Positions 52,741 through 61,568 are shown, numbered from the stretch's first letter. The stretch: DNA of 64,000 bases from an uncultured Schaedlerella sp. (GCA_934435195.1 CAKSAJ010000012.1:24155-88154), one strand, 5' to 3'. Program-made: numbers and translations. Notes: a model not told the origin generated them from the letters alone.

Positions 52741-53651
52741 TACTGTTTTAAATATCTCTGGCTCAATACAAGAGACTGTTCTACTTTTTCTTTGCTTCCT
52801 TCGAAAGCTTTATCTTCTACTTCAATACATGTATATCCGTCATATCCGATATCTGTAAGTGCTGATACATATTTATCCCATCTCACATCTCCCAGTCCCG
52901 GAAGCTTTGGTGACATAAAATCAAGTGGATATGCCATAATTCCGCAATCATTCAAACGGTCATTGTAAAGTTTGATATCTTTGTAATGAACGTGGAAAAT
53001 TTTATCTTTGAATTCATAAATTGGTTTAATGTAATCGATCATCTGCCATACAAAATGTGATGGATCGTAATTGATTCCAAGATTATTGCTATCAAGAATC
53101 GCAAATACTTTTCTCCATATAGCAGGTGTTGTCATCAAATTCTGTCCGCCCGGCCACTGGTCTGGTCCAAATAACATCGGGCAGTTTTCGATTGCTATTT
53201 TTACATTTTCTTCCTCTGCAAGTTTGATGATCGGTGGCCAAACCTCTTTTACAAGCTCCAGATTTTCTTCGATATTCTTTGTCTGGTCTCTTCCGATAAA
53301 TGTTGTAACCATACCAATACCAAGCTTATGGCTTGCACGGATTACATTTTTCAAATGCTCTACTACAGAAGTTCTCTTTTCCAAATCTCCATCCATTGTG
53401 TTTGGATAAAATGCAAGAGAAGAAATTTCTACATTTTTCTCTTTACTGTAGTCAAGAATATGTTTTGCATATTCATCGTCTGCAAGAACTTTATCTACAT
53501 CTATGTGACTTACTCCTGCGTATCTTCTCTCTGCTTTTCCTTGTGGCCAGCAGGCAACTTCTACACATTCAAATCCATGTTCTGATGCAAAGTCCATCAT
53601 TTCTTCATAACTCCAGGTATCAAGAATTGCACTTACAAATCCTAATTTCAT
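52731..53651 (-). CDS. sugar phosphate isomerase/epimerase-type TIM-barrel protein
   Basis: A 306-residue xylose-isomerase-like TIM barrel; the start at 53651 is set by AAAGGAGAG (the frame upstream to 53726 lacks a site). Candidate metal ligands are E155 (AIENCPML), D196 and H199 (NYDPSHFVW), H220/H222 (FHVHYKD) and E277 (CIEVED), the usual E-D/H-H-E pattern. It is the first gene of the operon that continues with the DgpA/B/C-like genes. A different fold-mate of DgpC in the same operon suggests a second lyase, hydratase or isomerase step on the keto sugar (inference). Confidence 0.87.
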   Translation of the reverse strand: MKLGFVSAILDTWSYEEMMDFASEHGFECVEVACWPQGKAERRYAGVSHIDVDKVLADDEYAKHILDYSKEKNVEISSLAFYPNTMDGDLEKRTSVVEHLKNVIRASHKLGIGMVTTFIGRDQTKNIEENLELVKEVWPPIIKLAEEENVKIAIENCPMLFGPDQWPGGQNLMTTPAIWRKVFAILDSNNLGINYDPSHFVWQMIDYIKPIYEFKDKIFHVHYKDIKLYNDRLNDCGIMAYPLDFMSPKLPGLGDVRWDKYVSALTDIGYDGYTCIEVEDKAFEGSKEKVEQSLVLSQRYLKQYVI

Positions 53652-53693
53652 GCTGTTTCTCTCCTTTTCATTTTTCTCTCTTAACTTGATTCC

Positions 53694-53724
53694 ATTATAT
53701 AAAATGTATTTCCGGCACGCTTTC
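53694..53724 (-). promoter_or_regulatory. promoter and putative operator of the dgp-like operon
   Basis: A TATAAT -10 (53694-53699 on the minus strand) has no -35 match at 17 bases. Instead the -35 region holds GAAAGC-GTG-CCGGAAA, with a near match upstream of the flavoprotein gene at 37787. An activator-dependent promoter is likely. Confidence 0.5.
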
Positions 53725-53776
53725 ATAAAATTAACCTAATTTCATACAGTATTTGGACTCTTTTTTTTTGCATAAA

Positions 53777-53817
53777 AAAAGAGGACAAAAAAAGATATAT
53801 CTTTTTTGTCCTCTTAA
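53777..53817 (-). terminator. intrinsic terminator after the second MATE gene of the island
   Basis: AAGAGGACAAAAAAGAT pairs with ATCTTTTTTTGTCCTCTT (one-base slip), followed on the minus strand by TTTTTTATG. It isolates the AraC-MATE unit from the dgp-like operon. Confidence 0.9.
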
Positions 53818-53834
53818 TATAGGTGTCTAACATC

Positions 53835-55214
53835 TTATTTAATTGCTTTTGTTTTCCATTTTCCTCTCTTATAGAAGAAGATTGTAATCAGTGCTCCGAT
53901 TATCCACGAAATAACCAGTGACAGGTAGATATATTCGCGTTTTCCCTGTGGGAATGCAGCACTTCTGGAAGCATATACAAGGATATAGGCAAGTGGTACA
54001 CGAATCGCTATCGTCTGTACAATAGAAATCCACATCGGTGTCATCGTATCTCCGGCGCCTCTCATGATACCGGATAATACTTGAATCACTGACATAACCA
54101 GATATCCTACAGCGAGAATCTGCATCAAATAATAACTCAAATCCACCAATTCTGATGTCGTCGTAAAGATTCCCATCAATGGTTTACCGAAAAGCAAAAT
54201 CAATCCGGTAACCACTGCCGATGTTCCAACTCCGATAAACATTCCCTGTTTCGCACCTTTGGCTACACGGTCATATTTATTTGCCCCGACATTCTGTCCG
54301 GCATATGTCGTCATTGCACTACCGAATGACATATTCGGAAGCATTGCAAATCCATCTACACGCATCGTAATGACATTTGCTGCGATAAACTGTTCTCCAA
54401 AACTGTTTGTCAATGACTGTACAATCAGCATCGCCATAGAAATCATCGCCTGTGTCACTCCGGAAGGTACTCCAAGTCGGATGATATTCCCTGCATGATG
54501 CTTATTTAAACGAATATATTTCCATTTTAAATCGAATAATTCCGTAAGTTTCGAAAGTCTTCTCACACACAGAAGTGCTGAGATTCCCTGTGCAAGTGCC
54601 GTAGCAAGTGCAACTCCGCTTACTCCCATATTGAATTTAATCACAAACAGTAAATCCAATACAATGTTCAATGCACTCGCAACCAGCAAATATAAAAGTG
54701 CTGACATGGAATCTCCAAGTCCGCGAAGTACACCACTCAAAATATTGTAAAATGCAAGTCCGGCAGCTCCTAAAAATAAAATTCTCAGATATGAAGTACA
54801 CCAGTCCAGAATGCTCTCCGGTGTATTCAATAATTCCAAAAGCGGTCTTGCCGCCATCGTCGCCACAATCATAATAATTAAGGATGCAATTGCAGTTAAT
54901 ACAATACATGTTCCAATCGTACCGGATAACGCCTCTCTGTTTTTCGCACCGAGATACTGCGATACCATAATACTTGCTCCCACTGAAATCCCGACAAACA
55001 ATACAATCAAAAGATTCAGAATCGGTCCGGCACTTCCAACTGCCGCCAGTGCATTATCTCCCACATATCTTCCTACCACAATACTATCCACCGTATTGTA
55101 GAGCTGCTGTGCGATATTTCCAATTAACATCGGAATCGTAAATATCAGGATATCCTCCCATGGTCTCCCCACCGTCATATCCACCGGTGCGAATAATCTT
55201 TTTAACTTATTCAA
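53835..55214 (-). CDS. MATE-family efflux transporter
   Basis: A 459-residue, 12-span transporter. Visible motifs: DSIVVGRYVGDNALAAVGSA, GASIMVSQYLGAKNREALSG in the first half and SFGSAMTTYAGQNVGANKYD opening the second half. It lies 80 bases after the second AraC-GH39 regulator gene on the same strand, so the regulator may control it. Export of aromatic aglycone products is plausible given the island (inference). Confidence 0.91.
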   Translation of the reverse strand: MNKLKRLFAPVDMTVGRPWEDILIFTIPMLIGNIAQQLYNTVDSIVVGRYVGDNALAAVGSAGPILNLLIVLFVGISVGASIMVSQYLGAKNREALSGTIGTCIVLTAIASLIIMIVATMAARPLLELLNTPESILDWCTSYLRILFLGAAGLAFYNILSGVLRGLGDSMSALLYLLVASALNIVLDLLFVIKFNMGVSGVALATALAQGISALLCVRRLSKLTELFDLKWKYIRLNKHHAGNIIRLGVPSGVTQAMISMAMLIVQSLTNSFGEQFIAANVITMRVDGFAMLPNMSFGSAMTTYAGQNVGANKYDRVAKGAKQGMFIGVGTSAVVTGLILLFGKPLMGIFTTTSELVDLSYYLMQILAVGYLVMSVIQVLSGIMRGAGDTMTPMWISIVQTIAIRVPLAYILVYASRSAAFPQGKREYIYLSLVISWIIGALITIFFYKRGKWKTKAIK

Positions 55215-55294
55215 TGTTCTTTCCTCTCATTCTCCATATGCTTTTCCAATATTTGATATCGTCTGCCTCTCACTGCATCCGATACATACTTTGT

Positions 55295-57697
55295 TTAATA
55301 TTGATAATGTATATCCAATACTTTAATCTCATGTGCTTTCAGCTTTGTGTCGATACGCAGGACATGATCATCCACTGTAATCCTTCGCATATCTACTTTC
55401 GGATTGGCACTTCGTCTCATATACTCGACCTCTCCTTTGGAAAGATTACTGATGTAATCCATATCTTTCCAGATATTCTGAATACTTCCATTATCCTCAT
55501 TTACATAGAAGACGCGCATGACATAATCCCCGTTTTCTACATTATTAATCTGGAATTTTAAATGAATGGAATCCGTATCTTCATATAAACTGTCGATATC
55601 ATCCACCTGGATATCTTTCTCATCCTTCATTGTATATCGATAATTGAATTTCTTACAGTTATGACACGCAATCGTATAAACGCCTCGTCCATCTGTTGTA
55701 AGCAGTGCATTGTCTGTCTTTCCCAACATTCCGTTTTTCAGGAACTTCAGGAAATGAAACGCATAAAAGGATGGTTTCTTAATACCGTCTCTTGTCAAAA
55801 GTCCATTATCGCCATACAGAACTGCTCCCGAATCGTAATATTCGGTATGTAAATCTGAACCATGCCAATATCCCATCATATCTGCTTCTCCGATGGATTC
55901 GATACAGGTTTTCACAATATATGCCCCCTGTGCACAACTGTCATTGATGCAGTTTCGATTGGATATCGTAAAGTTCCACTCTGTAATATGTAATTCATCC
56001 GGAACAAATTCCTCTGCTTTTAATACATCTTTGAACAACTCCAACTGATTTTTTACAAAGCTGTTGTCCAGTGAACGCTTTCCAAAATATACGCCATCCT
56101 GTTGCAACAATAAATAAGAATACGCGTAAACGCTGATAAAATCCGGTTTAATCTCTCTTTTTTTCCAGTTTTGAATCAATGCATTATACTGGTATTTATC
56201 ATATCCCAATGCAAATCCAGCTCCTCCAACTTTAATTTTGGGAGATATCTTCTTCAATGCACAATATCCAATTTCAAAACAGTCAAAATACCAGCCATTG
56301 GCATCCAACATATTGAGACGGTCATCTTTCCACAGCTCAAAATACCAGCTTTCAATCTCATCGACACCATATCGATTAGCAATATGGGAAGCAAATTCTT
56401 TCATCACTTCCACATAACTGTCTTTATCATGGAAAATAATTTCATTATAACGGTCTCCTACAGAAGAGTTGATTGTATAATTTACTTCGGTCGGTTTAAA
56501 TGCCAGTTCAATATATGGTTTTAACTGATGCTCTACAAGAAAATCCAGGCCACGGTCGATTCTGCTGAAATTATATTTGTTATCTCCGGAAATCTTCTCT
56601 TCATACATATCCTGCATGAAAATGTTATAGATACGTACATAAGAAAATCCGATTTCTTTCTGCATCATCAAAAGCTGACTTTGCACATCATAATTTAACA
56701 GAGAATCAATATTTCCCATATTAATAATCTTATCCCACGGCTTTTTCCATTCAGTTGTATTCTTTGCATCCACAACAAACAGATTCATATTTCTTGTTGC
56801 CGTGTCATCTTCCACCGGAGTCTTACCTTCCAGATATTCTTTTACTCTCTGGTCCAATTCCTGCTTAGACTCCTCATTTTCACTTTGCCGCTCTTCTTTA
56901 TGTACCGTGGAACGATAGGCCGAAGGCGTCATATTATAAATTTCCTTGAACGCCTTGTTAAATGCTGCTGTTGTCGGAAAACCATTATCCAAGGCAATAC
57001 GGGTAATCTTTTTCTCGCTGTACACCAGCTCATCCACCGCATGGAATAAACGCACATTGTTTACATATTCCAGAAAGCTTAATCCGAAATGTTTTTTTAT
57101 ATACTTAGACAAGTACGCATTCGACAAGTACAATTTCTTTGCCAGATCATTCAAACTCAACTGTTTCTGATAATTTGCCTGTACATAATTTTGAATTTCA
57201 AAAATTCTGGAATTGTCCGGGGTAAAATTCTCCTTCATTCGTGCATCATCGGCTTTGATCATAAAATATGCTACCAATAGATAAATCGCTTCATAATAGA
57301 TACTGTTCAAATAGATTGCGCCTTCTTTTTCTTTGTCATAGAAACGATTCAGCATTCGATCCAACACTTTCTTTAACTGCTCATAAGACTCACTTTTATC
57401 TGCCGTTGTATTACACCAAAATAATAACTGATTCGTCCCCATATATTCTACCAACATAGAAAAATTGATTCGAAATGAAGCAATCAGAACTTCTTCTTTG
57501 GTTGAACGCAGGGAATGTCTCTTATTTGCATTCACCAATAAAAAATCTCCCTTGTCCAAATTATAAGTCTCTGATTCTATCTGAATCTCCACCCCACCTT
57601 CCAAAACATATACAATCTCCAGATTTTGATGAAAATGTGTGCTCTGTACTTCCCTTGTATCAAATTCGAAGTCCATAATTGTTCGCATGTTATCCAT
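55295..57697 (-). CDS. AraC-family regulator fused to a GH39-like sensor domain, copy 2
   Basis: An 800-residue paralogue of the gene at 37954, with the same layout: cupin (about 10-85), AraC HTH (about 165-265: SLNDLAKKLYLSNAYLSKYI and ALDNGFPTTAAFNKAFKEIY), GH39-like barrel and C-terminal beta domain. At the acid/base site it reads WYFELWKDDR, so WNEP has become WKDD (K457-D458), while the nucleophile-side motif ITEWN (E573) remains. This again suggests ligand binding without hydrolysis. It may control the MATE gene downstream and possibly the divergent or neighbouring glycoside genes. Confidence 0.9.
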   Translation of the reverse strand: MDNMRTIMDFEFDTREVQSTHFHQNLEIVYVLEGGVEIQIESETYNLDKGDFLLVNANKRHSLRSTKEEVLIASFRINFSMLVEYMGTNQLLFWCNTTADKSESYEQLKKVLDRMLNRFYDKEKEGAIYLNSIYYEAIYLLVAYFMIKADDARMKENFTPDNSRIFEIQNYVQANYQKQLSLNDLAKKLYLSNAYLSKYIKKHFGLSFLEYVNNVRLFHAVDELVYSEKKITRIALDNGFPTTAAFNKAFKEIYNMTPSAYRSTVHKEERQSENEESKQELDQRVKEYLEGKTPVEDDTATRNMNLFVVDAKNTTEWKKPWDKIINMGNIDSLLNYDVQSQLLMMQKEIGFSYVRIYNIFMQDMYEEKISGDNKYNFSRIDRGLDFLVEHQLKPYIELAFKPTEVNYTINSSVGDRYNEIIFHDKDSYVEVMKEFASHIANRYGVDEIESWYFELWKDDRLNMLDANGWYFDCFEIGYCALKKISPKIKVGGAGFALGYDKYQYNALIQNWKKREIKPDFISVYAYSYLLLQQDGVYFGKRSLDNSFVKNQLELFKDVLKAEEFVPDELHITEWNFTISNRNCINDSCAQGAYIVKTCIESIGEADMMGYWHGSDLHTEYYDSGAVLYGDNGLLTRDGIKKPSFYAFHFLKFLKNGMLGKTDNALLTTDGRGVYTIACHNCKKFNYRYTMKDEKDIQVDDIDSLYEDTDSIHLKFQINNVENGDYVMRVFYVNEDNGSIQNIWKDMDYISNLSKGEVEYMRRSANPKVDMRRITVDDHVLRIDTKLKAHEIKVLDIHYQY

Positions 57698-58000
57698 TCA
57701 CGTATTCCCTCTCTTTTGTGGTTTGTACTTCTTCATTACCGGCTGTTTTGCTTTTGCCTTCGGCAAGCAACAATCATACGCTCCATTAAAGTCACTATTT
57801 ACAATTTTAATAGTTGAACATATTCTCGTCAAGTTTGTAACCTACAAAAAATTGTTACTACCCACAAGATATCATCAAACAATTCTATTTTTCAAACATA
57901 CAAATTGCCCCACAGAGCACTGCGAATCGCAACACCCTGCGGGGAATCATCCACTATATGTAATCTCCATACAGTTTACATTTTATAACTTTCTATGTTC
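57698..58000. other. 303-base intergenic region with two weak hairpins
   Basis: No gene seen. It holds the presumed promoter of the second AraC-GH39 gene and the 3' end of the flavoprotein transcript. A small GCTTTTGCC-TTC-GGCAAGC hairpin lies at about 57750-57770. A GC-rich imperfect stem CCCC-CAG/CTG-GGGG at about 57909-57943 could be a weak terminator. Confidence 0.5.
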
Positions 58001-58978
58001 TTACGCGTTGATCATCTCATCGAATTTTTTAACACGTTCCATTTTCTTTTCAAGCAACTCTTTGTTTGCCATAATCTTTGGTCCGCAGATTGCTCCGAAT
58101 CCCTGAATCTCTGTTGTATGCTCTCTTAATCCGGCAAATGTTCCTCTTGCTCTTGCCTGCTGTGCTTCAGAGAATTCAACGTTTAATTTATCTCCATCGA
58201 TGGAAATCTTTCCTTCGATACCACAGATTGGGCACTCTACTGTTGTTGTTCCATTTACTGTCAACAGGTTCTGGTGACATACAGGACATGTTCCAGTTCC
58301 TTTCGGTCCATAGAATTCAACATCTTTATCATCCATATCTACGGCTGCTACTGTACGTTTTCCAATTTCGTGCATATGTCCGATCATTTCTTCATTCAGG
58401 TATGGATTACCGATTGTTCCCATGCTGTTTGCATTGTAGTTTGCAACCACTTTCATCATTGCCGGGAATCCGAATAAGTGCAATGTTGCAGTTCCCATAG
58501 ATACCCAGTTCTCTGTGGTTGCTCCACCTACTGAGATGTAAGATACTGTACGACGTCTTAATCTCTCGATTGGGTAATCATCTGCATTGCCAGGAGCCTC
58601 GCCATTTCTTCTCTTATCCAATACCCAGTTGATTGCAGATACATCGTGACGGCATGAGAAACGGTCAACGAAATCTTTGAACTGTCCTACTGGCTGCAAT
58701 ACATATACAGGTGCTCCAAGAATGATTGCATCTGCTTCACGAACAGCTTCCTCTACCATCTGAAAATCATCTTTGATGATACAGTTGTTATCTTTTCCTT
58801 TTTCTAAAGCTGTTGAACAGGCTCCGCATCCGATACAACGACCGATGTTCAGTCTCTGTGTATTGATGAAATTAATCTCAGCATCTGGGTATGCTTCTTT
58901 CGCTCCGTAAAGAGCTTCTTTTACGAGAATGTCTGTGTTTGCATTCTTTTTACCAAATGATAATCCTAATACTTTCAT
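58001..58978 (-). CDS. iron-sulfur flavoprotein (NADPH-dependent FMN reductase fold) with zinc ribbon, copy 2
   Basis: A 325-residue paralogue of the protein at 36765. The flavodoxin-like start is MKVLGLSFGKKNANTDILVK, the Fe-S loop has C48, C51, C54 and C66 (CxxCxxC with an 11-residue final spacer), and the zinc ribbon is C231, C234, C249, C252. The C-terminal helix region (FAGLREHTTEIQGFGAICGP) is shared too. It sits upstream of the second AraC-GH39 gene. It probably reduces a small aromatic acceptor using ferredoxin- or NAD(P)H-derived electrons. Confidence 0.87.
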   Translation of the reverse strand: MKVLGLSFGKKNANTDILVKEALYGAKEAYPDAEINFINTQRLNIGRCIGCGACSTALEKGKDNNCIIKDDFQMVEEAVREADAIILGAPVYVLQPVGQFKDFVDRFSCRHDVSAINWVLDKRRNGEAPGNADDYPIERLRRRTVSYISVGGATTENWVSMGTATLHLFGFPAMMKVVANYNANSMGTIGNPYLNEEMIGHMHEIGKRTVAAVDMDDKDVEFYGPKGTGTCPVCHQNLLTVNGTTTVECPICGIEGKISIDGDKLNVEFSEAQQARARGTFAGLREHTTEIQGFGAICGPKIMANKELLEKKMERVKKFDEMINA

Positions 58979-59113
58979 AATTATTTCCTTTCTTTTTCGC
59001 TGGGATTCGCTAATTCGTTATGATTTATTTCGACCCGATTTATTTTACATCTTCATTATACAAATTGAGTTTCATCTATACTTCATCACAGATTGCTTCT
59101 TTTCGGGGCATAA

Positions 59114-59163
59114 AATGACCTGACATCCTTCCTTATTATTTTTCCAAAGAATGTCAGGTCACT
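59114..59163 (-). terminator. terminator after the chromate-transporter pair
   Basis: TGACCTGACAT pairs with ATGTCAGGTCA around an AT-rich loop, and TTTTATG follows on the minus strand. Confidence 0.82.
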
Positions 59164-59189
59164 AATTTATATTCAATTTTGACCTTTTG

Positions 59190-59747
59190 TTATATCATTG
59201 AAATGAAAAGTTTCATTCCACCTGCTAAAATCATCACTAAAATCGGGCTGATACGAGTTTTTCTCAACAAGACCAAAGATATCAGAAAAATAATCACCAT
59301 ACTCCAATCTGTATTTTGTAGAGATATTTTTGAAGCTGTGCCCCAAAATGCCGTGATTAAAATGGTTACTCCGGCAGATGCGATCATTGCAATCACGGCT
59401 GGGTGTAATGACTGAAGCACCTCCTGTACTACTTGATTGTTTTGATTTTTCAAATATACATATGCGATACTCATCACAATAATACAAGACGGAAGAATAC
59501 ATCCCGCTGTTGCAATCAGTGCCCCCATAATTCCTGCGATTTTATTTCCGACAAAGGTTGCTGAATTTACTGCAATCGGTCCAGGCGTCATCTGTGAAAT
59601 TGAAATTAAATCTGTAAATTCAACCATATTAAGCCAGCCATGTTTCGTCACTATCTGCTCCTGTATCAAAGGCATTGCAGCATATCCGCCGCCAAAACTG
59701 AATAGGCCTACTTGCAGGAAGCTGAAAAATAGTTGTAAATAAATCAT
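59190..59747 (-). CDS. chrA: chromate transporter-family protein, short form (second of pair)
   Basis: A 185-residue membrane protein (start ATG at 59747 behind ACGGAGGC). MIYLQLFFSFLQVGLFSFGG followed by GYAAMPLIQEQIV and PGPIAVNSATFVGNKIAGIM are the ChrA signature. Short ChrA proteins work as heterologous pairs, here with the gene upstream, overlapping by four bases (ATGA). Chromate export is the known role of long ChrA; the natural ligand of these short pairs in gut anaerobes is uncertain. Confidence 0.92.
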   Translation of the reverse strand: MIYLQLFFSFLQVGLFSFGGGYAAMPLIQEQIVTKHGWLNMVEFTDLISISQMTPGPIAVNSATFVGNKIAGIMGALIATAGCILPSCIIVMSIAYVYLKNQNNQVVQEVLQSLHPAVIAMIASAGVTILITAFWGTASKISLQNTDWSMVIIFLISLVLLRKTRISPILVMILAGGMKLFISMI

Positions 59748-60316
59748 ATTTTCTGCCTCCGTTCTATACAAGTTTGGATGATTCCTATCACAATACAAAT
59801 CAGAATCACCATATAAACCGGCACACCAAAGAAACAAGTAGCTGCAAAAGCTGCTATCATAATAAAATTTTGCGATATCTTCTTTTCTTTTACAACACTG
59901 CTCGCCATTCCATATACCACATCGGCAATGATTGCTCCCACTGCTGCCTGCATGCCCGTAAGTATCTGGCTGACAACCGCATTATTATGAAACTGTTCAT
60001 AAAATACTGCAATTATACTAATAATTACAAGTGGTGGAAGTATTGTCGCTATAACTGCTGTGATTGCACCTATTATACCGGCAAGTTTATATCCTACAAC
60101 AATTGCTCCGTTTACTGCAATCGCTCCCGGAGCAGACTGTGCAATTGCAACCAGATCCAGCATTTCATTTTCATTGATCCAATGATATTCGTCCACGAAT
60201 TTTTTCTTCATCAAAGTGACGATGACGTAGCCGCCGCCGAAAGTAAAAGCGCTTAAGTAAAACGTCGATATAAATAACTTAATTAAGATTTCTTTTTTAC
60301 TTTTCATATGTTTCAT
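59744..60316 (-). CDS. chrA: chromate transporter-family protein, short form (first of pair)
   Basis: A 190-residue membrane protein. FYLSAFTFGGGYVIVTLMKK and APGAIAVNGAIVVGYKLAGI are ChrA signatures. The start is either the ATG at 60316 or, with slightly better spacing to AAAGGCAGG, the ATG at 60307. It is translationally coupled to the second ChrA half. The repeat element at 60383 lies just upstream. Confidence 0.91.
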   Translation of the reverse strand: MKHMKSKKEILIKLFISTFYLSAFTFGGGYVIVTLMKKKFVDEYHWINENEMLDLVAIAQSAPGAIAVNGAIVVGYKLAGIIGAITAVIATILPPLVIISIIAVFYEQFHNNAVVSQILTGMQAAVGAIIADVVYGMASSVVKEKKISQNFIMIAAFAATCFFGVPVYMVILICIVIGIIQTCIERRQKI

Positions 60317-60382
60317 CCTGCCTTTAGCTATTTGTCTCCAGCCTCAAGTTTATCATGCTTATCATACGTTGGCAACTTTCTT

Positions 60383-60502
60383 GAAAACCGACGGGGAACC
60401 ATCAGGGACGGGGAACCATTAGGGACGGGGTTAGTGGCTTTTTGCTTACACAAAAAGCCACTAACCCCGTCCCTAATGGTTCCCCGTTCCTGATTGGTTT
60501 TC
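60383..60502. repeat. long perfect-hairpin repeat (REP-like) with tandem subunits
   Basis: A perfect 35-base inverted repeat spans 60410-60444 and 60451-60485, with a six-base loop: GGGGAACCATTAGGGACGGG to CCCCGTCCC...GGTTCCCC. Outer arms GAAAACC...ATCAGG and CCTGATTGGTTTTC extend it. The left side holds a 17-base unit GGGACGGGGAACCATYA in tandem. It shares GGGACGGRGTT and GTGGCTTTTT with the element at 63878, and lies between the chrA pair and the hydrolase gene. Confidence 0.9.
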
Positions 60503-60503
60503 A

Positions 60504-61547
60504 TCAAATATTAGGAATCTTACCCAATACCTCATTTAGTTTTTCCTCATCAACATCTACAGAACGCTCATTCAGAAGATCGATTAATTTCATCTTACTA
60601 AGAGTGTTCATCATATCATCAAATGTCATATCCGGTCTAAACGGCTGTATCTTCTCTTTCATCACTGCAATCGTATCTGCAAGTGCCTCTTTTGCCGCCG
60701 GATTGCCAAATATTCTTCCGATTGTGCAATCCAGAGATAACCATGCTGCACCGTCATCTGTGATATGAGTTTTGCAATTTGGTTTTTTAAGCACTTTATC
60801 TTCCGCCGTTCCGACATAGAAATCACCCATCACATCTTTTAAGAATCCGATACTGTCTTTCACCCAATTTGGAATTCTCGGACAGAATGCAGATTCTCTT
60901 GTCTGGATTGACTCATCTCCGGTTGAGAATCCATGCGGTCCATATGCATAAATATGACTTTCAAACGTTACCCCTGCCTTATCCAGAGCATCCATCATCT
61001 GAATACTGTTCCGAATCGGCACAACATTATCTGTACGAGCCGCAAAAAGAAAGCAAGGGCATGTGTCATAATTTACTTCTTCTGCAATTCTCGGTGCATT
61101 TGCTGCAATTTCATCCACCTGTTCATTTAACACGGCATATCCCAAAATTGCTGCTGCCGGTTTGTGTTTTGCAATCGTTGCTGCTGCCCCTGCCAAATGA
61201 CCTCCTGCTGAAAAACCTGCAACTGCAATCTTATCTGCTATTACATTCCACTCTTCTGCATGTTCTATGATATAATGCATTGCATTCTCATAATCCTCCA
61301 AAGGATCCGGCCATGAACCAACCTCATTGGTTGTATAGCGAAGAATAAATGCATCGTATCCTGCATTCAAATATGCAAGTGCTACCGGTTCTGCTTCTCT
61401 GTCCGAACAGAACATATAGCCGCCGCCCGGAATTACAAGTACTCCCGGTCTTTTTGTGATATTGCGATATTCTTTTTCTACATCCTGAATAAACGCTGTC
61501 AAACGAACATTTCTCTTTTCATTTAAAACTACTTCGATTGTTTTCAT
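60504..61547 (-). CDS. alpha/beta hydrolase (carbohydrate esterase/acetylesterase-like)
   Basis: A 347-residue cytosolic protein; start at 61547 behind GAGGAAGAGG, the longer frame to 61628 being unsupported. VLVIPGGGYMFCSDREAEPV (oxyanion-hole HGG-type), nucleophile S113 in AGFSAGGHLAG, then TDNVVPIRNS and YGPHGFS for the acid and base. It resembles BD-FAE/acetylxylan-esterase-like family hydrolases. About 110 extra C-terminal residues (from about 237, CPRIPNWVKDSIGFLKDVMG) form a helical extension of unknown role. It lies downstream of the GH3 gene, suggesting deacylation of glycosides. Confidence 0.87.
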   Translation of the reverse strand: MKTIEVVLNEKRNVRLTAFIQDVEKEYRNITKRPGVLVIPGGGYMFCSDREAEPVALAYLNAGYDAFILRYTTNEVGSWPDPLEDYENAMHYIIEHAEEWNVIADKIAVAGFSAGGHLAGAAATIAKHKPAAAILGYAVLNEQVDEIAANAPRIAEEVNYDTCPCFLFAARTDNVVPIRNSIQMMDALDKAGVTFESHIYAYGPHGFSTGDESIQTRESAFCPRIPNWVKDSIGFLKDVMGDFYVGTAEDKVLKKPNCKTHITDDGAAWLSLDCTIGRIFGNPAAKEALADTIAVMKEKIQPFRPDMTFDDMMNTLSKMKLIDLLNERSVDVDEEKLNEVLGKIPNI

Positions 61548-61568
61548 TTTCCTCTTCCTCCTCTTTAA

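Noticed and set aside
60383..60502. CRISPR array or terminator at the long hairpin
   Set aside because: The repeat is a single inverted repeat with two short tandem units and no spacers; its 35-base perfect arms and relative at 63878 fit a REP-like element better than a terminator.
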